Both the position numbers and the translations under genes were made by a program. A model generated the notes under the pieces. That model saw only the letters and a program-made list of their open reading frames with translations. It was not told where the DNA came from and did not search any database. 64,000 bases of DNA from the NCBI GenBank assembly GCA_030762175.1, contig CM060831.1, positions 33,452,501 through 33,516,500 of the forward strand, given 5' to 3'. Below, piece after piece: positions 61,001 to 64,000 of the stretch. Position 1 is the stretch's first letter; every line of letters starts with the position of its first letter. Source of the stretch: Metallyticus violacea. Its lineage: Eukaryota > Arthropoda > Insecta > Mantodea > Metallyticidae.

Positions 61001-61526
61001 GCATTTAACAAAGTTTATATATTCAATATAATGACACAAAGTTTCCAGTACATACTGTATTGTTTGTAACACAAAGGCACTATGACTGTTGACAATCCTG
61101 TACTGAATTAAATGCAATGTACTATTGCCCAGGACAGCAAAAACACAGTTGATCTTTATAGGTAATAGCACAATCATATCGTATAAGGGAAAAATAATGA
61201 ACTGAGAGTGAGTAAAAGTGAAAATTTAGGGATCCTTAGGAAGCCCCAAATCTCTCTTCTGCATTTAACAAAGTTTATATATTCAATATATTGACACAAA
61301 GTTTCCAGTACATACTGTATTGTTTGTAACACAAAGGCACTATGACTGTTGACAATCCTGTACTGAATTAAATGCAATGTACTATTGCCCAGGACAGCAA
61401 AAACACAGTTGGTCTTTATAGGTAGTAGCACAATCATATCGTATAAGGGAAAAATAATGAACTGAGAGTGAGTAAAAGGCTATATATGAAAATTTAGGGA
61501 TCCTTAGGAAGCCCAAAATCTCTCAT
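61001..61526 (+). repeat. 260-bp tandem duplication, two nearly identical copies
   Basis: Copies start at 61001 and 61261 with GCATTTAACAAAGTTTATAT and run to CCTTAGGAAGCCC(A/C)AAATCTCTC. By eye only a handful of substitutions and one short indel (GGCTATATAT) separate them, so the duplication is recent. The paired minus-strand frames at 60890 and 61174 follow from it. Confidence 0.92.
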
Positions 61527-61939
61527 TAAGACATTTAACTTGCTCTGAGTAAAATGTTGACATTATAGGCTGAAAGTCAATTCATGGTGTTTTGCAGGTC
61601 CTTCACTTAGCATCATCACGTCATTTTGCACTATTTCTAGGGAGAGCAGTGCAATAGCTTCTCAATGCTCAACTTTTCTTATTAGACAAAAATTCTTTTA
61701 GATTTTTTAGGTCATGGACTTACTTTATGAAACATTCCTACCTAATTCTTAACTTTCTTCATTCAGTATCTTGATTGCTCTCGGCCATGTGACACTTTTC
61801 TATGCATTGTCTTTCTTTCTCTTTATCAGTCCAACCAAAGTGTACTAGCTGATGGGTGTTTATGTACATATCTACAATGCCCATTTCTGGCATATTTTAA
61901 TAGAAGCAGAAACACATGTTATGCTTTATCTTCTAACAA

Positions 61940-62900
61940 ATAAATAATAATAATAATACTTTTATTATTCATCCATAATAGCATTACATGTGGTTGGATT
62001 TGTCATTAATAAAAGTACATGCATTTTCTATATACAGTTATTAAGATTACAACTCATCCAGCCTATACATACATGTTTGTTTGCAATTCTTCAACATATG
62101 TTTAAGTTTTTCCCTTTTTGTTGTTTTTATGGAATTTGGTAACCATTGTACCCATTATGAAGAGGTCTTTGTCAATTGTCTTTTTATTTACATTTACTCT
62201 ATGAAAGTTGTTTTGTGTTCTTGCATGATACATATGATGGTCCTCATTTAGCTTGGCTAATCCATTTTATTAACTACAAACATAATATGATACTACAGTA
62301 AATATTTTGTTCTCTACAAAGATGCTTGTACATGGCTCCCTCCTATTTACATTGCATATACATCTTATGCATTTCTTTTTCAGAGCTAATAATCTGTTCA
62401 TATTCTTTAACCCTCAATGACAAATTCTAGATGTGAATGTATAATTCCATAGCAAGTTAATTCCAGGTGTTGTGTGTTTAAGTATCTTGCCAAGTTTCTT
62501 AAAAGATAGAGATTTGTGCTTATCTTTTTACATATATAATCAATGTGATTTCTGAAAGTTGTATTTGCATCAATAATAATTTCTAGGAATTTTATTTTGT
62601 TCAATTGCTGAATTTGCTTACCATTAATTTTTATATTTACAACATTTTTATTACTATACCTATTTTTGTGGTGTTAAAACATGATTGCTATAGTTTTTTT
62701 GAAGATTTACTTTTAATTTATTATTTGTAAGGTAATTATATATTTCTTGCATTTCTGTAGCTATTAAATTTCCCAAATGATTTAGTTCCTTATTCCCAAA
62801 TGCTATTGAGGTGTCATCTGCATATGAAATTGTTTTGGCAATACGGAAATCTTGAATGCTATATTAACTTTTTATCGAGGAAACAGATGGAAATGTTAAT
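61940..62900 (-). mobile_element. CR1/jockey-like LINE 3' end, minus strand
   Basis: The minus strand reads KIKFLEIIIDANTTFRNHI then CKKISTNLYLLRNLARYL (62604-62407), the block after the RT of CR1/jockey LINEs. It ends at an AATAATAAT tail at 61945-61960. Upstream frames are broken. Confidence 0.65.
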
Positions 62901-63873
62901 ATCAATCATTAATGTTGTAAATTTATTGTCCTCATAAAGTAATATGAGATTACATTATATCTAGAGAAAGATGAAAAAGTAGTGGGAATATTTTTAGATC
63001 TATGACTATGTTTATAATAATGCAATGGTATAAAAATTATCTATTATAAGGTAAAATGCTGATATGCTAAATTTACACTTGGATGGATGTAGACAATGCA
63101 GTGAAATAGATAATAAAATGGTAGGAGTTGTACAGTGTCAGTATTTGGTCCACTGTTGTTTCCAATAATATGCATAGTGAAGCAATAACATATGACAGAA
63201 CAAAAATGTAAACACCAATGGGAATGGTTATAGACTGTTCCACATATTTAATAAAATAATCTTAAAGGTAAATTTGGGAAAAATACTTTTATTTGAGCAT
63301 TGTAGCAGCCATATAAAATAAAAGTGTGTACTCTTTGATGGCAAAACATAGAACAAGTTATGTCAACAGCTGTTACAATCAAATTAAAGCTTTACATTTC
63401 AGTTATTTTAATAGTGTTTAATGCCCGTTTTCACTACTGAGACCTTACAGGTGGTGGACACTGATGATGCATGAGATTATATTGGAAAAGGAATTTTAAT
63501 TTTTTTAAGGAAGGAAGCATTCCAGACTTCAGCTCCCTGGCAAATCCCTAACATTTGTCATTTGCAATGTAGAAATATTTTACAGAGGAAAATATTAACA
63601 GTAGTGTACATAAGGAAATCAAATATTAGCTGCAATGATTATTATCATAATGACATTGCTAGAATACAAAAAGTAAATCTTCATATAAGGATCCATTTTT
63701 TAAAAGTGTCATAATAAATTACCCAAAAGCTAAAAGTACTAAAGATTGAACATTTCAAAGAGGATGTTTAGAGCTAAGATGTCTCTTTAGAATTTGTAAA
63801 AGTGCTTTGTCTCAAGTGTCTATTAGAGTTAATAATGCTTGAAATATATCATGTATATTTATAGGTAAACCAA

Positions 63874-63920
<47 letters not shown>
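63874..63920 (+). repeat. (ATT)n microsatellite
   Basis: Pure TTA/ATT repeats, about 15 units. Confidence 0.95.
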
Positions 63921-63923
<3 letters not shown>

Positions 63924-64000
63924 GTTCAATAACAAACAATAAGTATGTGATACAAATATTTGAGTCTCCTATTTTGAATTAAGTACATTAGCTTTGCTTC

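Larger units (their letters stand above)
60711..64000. other. Start of intron 26 to window end
   Basis: AT-rich. Contains the tandem duplication 61001-61526, a minus-strand LINE end 61940-62900 and an (ATT)n run 63874-63920. No further Lrrk exon found. Confidence 0.55.

Noticed and set aside
60890..61437. Two nearly identical minus-strand frames as a gene pair
   Set aside because: They are the same chance frame present twice because of the 260-bp tandem duplication.
61600..61701. Possible further Lrrk exon after acceptor ttttgcag
   Set aside because: The phase fits, but the peptide (GPSLSIITSFCTISRESSAI) is unlike the expected propeller continuation, and a stop follows with no donor.

Overview
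This is a eukaryotic, AT-rich window, most probably from an insect (or close arthropod) with a large, repeat-rich genome. It lies almost wholly inside one plus-strand gene, the invertebrate homologue of leucine-rich repeat kinase (Lrrk). I joined 26 exons between 590 and 60710 by splice signals, phase and family similarity. Together they give 4498 nt with no stop, about 1499 codons, in domain order: LRR end, Roc GTPase, COR, a linker, the kinase, and the start of the WD40-like domain. Both ends are missing. The first visible exon is already inside the LRRs, and the last ends in phase 1 in the WD40 region with no continuation recognisable before 64000. The insect-type reading rests on protein style (switch II DFGGQ, kinase YRD and DYG, single Lrrk architecture) and on the mobile elements. 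No species is claimed.

Layout: 590-2015 LRR end and P-loop; 3486-7240 rest of Roc; 9934-38992 COR and linker, spread over large introns; 43188-43380 last pre-kinase exon; 44840-54687 kinase, including a 42-nt in-frame mini-exon at 51030-51071; 55602-60710 WD40-like region. No second host gene could be shown.

The introns are a dense archive of mobile elements. There are three mariner/IS630-like remnants (5949-6946, 10470-11290, 37260-38140). A CR1/jockey-like LINE (about 17400-22020) is broken by two later insertions. An opposite-strand LINE with RNase H (about 23060-26120) ends about 90 bp before exon 9. Many shorter LINE tails share a 3' motif around ATTCCAGTAGG. There are also tRNA-headed SINEs, microsatellites, a 73-bp-arm fold-back, a recent 260-bp tandem duplication and one retrocopy-like stretch.

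The most interesting system is a group of Penelope-like retroelements (PLEs) and short relatives carrying hammerhead-ribozyme-like motifs. A 1.45-kb PLE (19733-21178; YVDD reverse transcriptase and GIY-YIG nuclease remnants) lies in the LINE between 13-bp target duplications and has inverted terminal arms. Five short elements (130-204 bp; 18912, 22163, 22852, 28177, 36801) each have 8-14 bp duplications, and several share a leader module with the PLE. A second PLE family (28684-29262, 30410-30589, about 59898-60060) has 12- and 14-bp duplications on two copies. Several of these carry CUGANGA - stem II - GAAA - short palindromic stem III - UH layouts.

Within the gene itself, the main oddities are a decayed duplicate of exon 13 in the preceding intron, the 42-nt mini-exon in the kinase C-lobe, and an in-frame open stretch after exon 16 that could act as an alternative 3' terminal exon.
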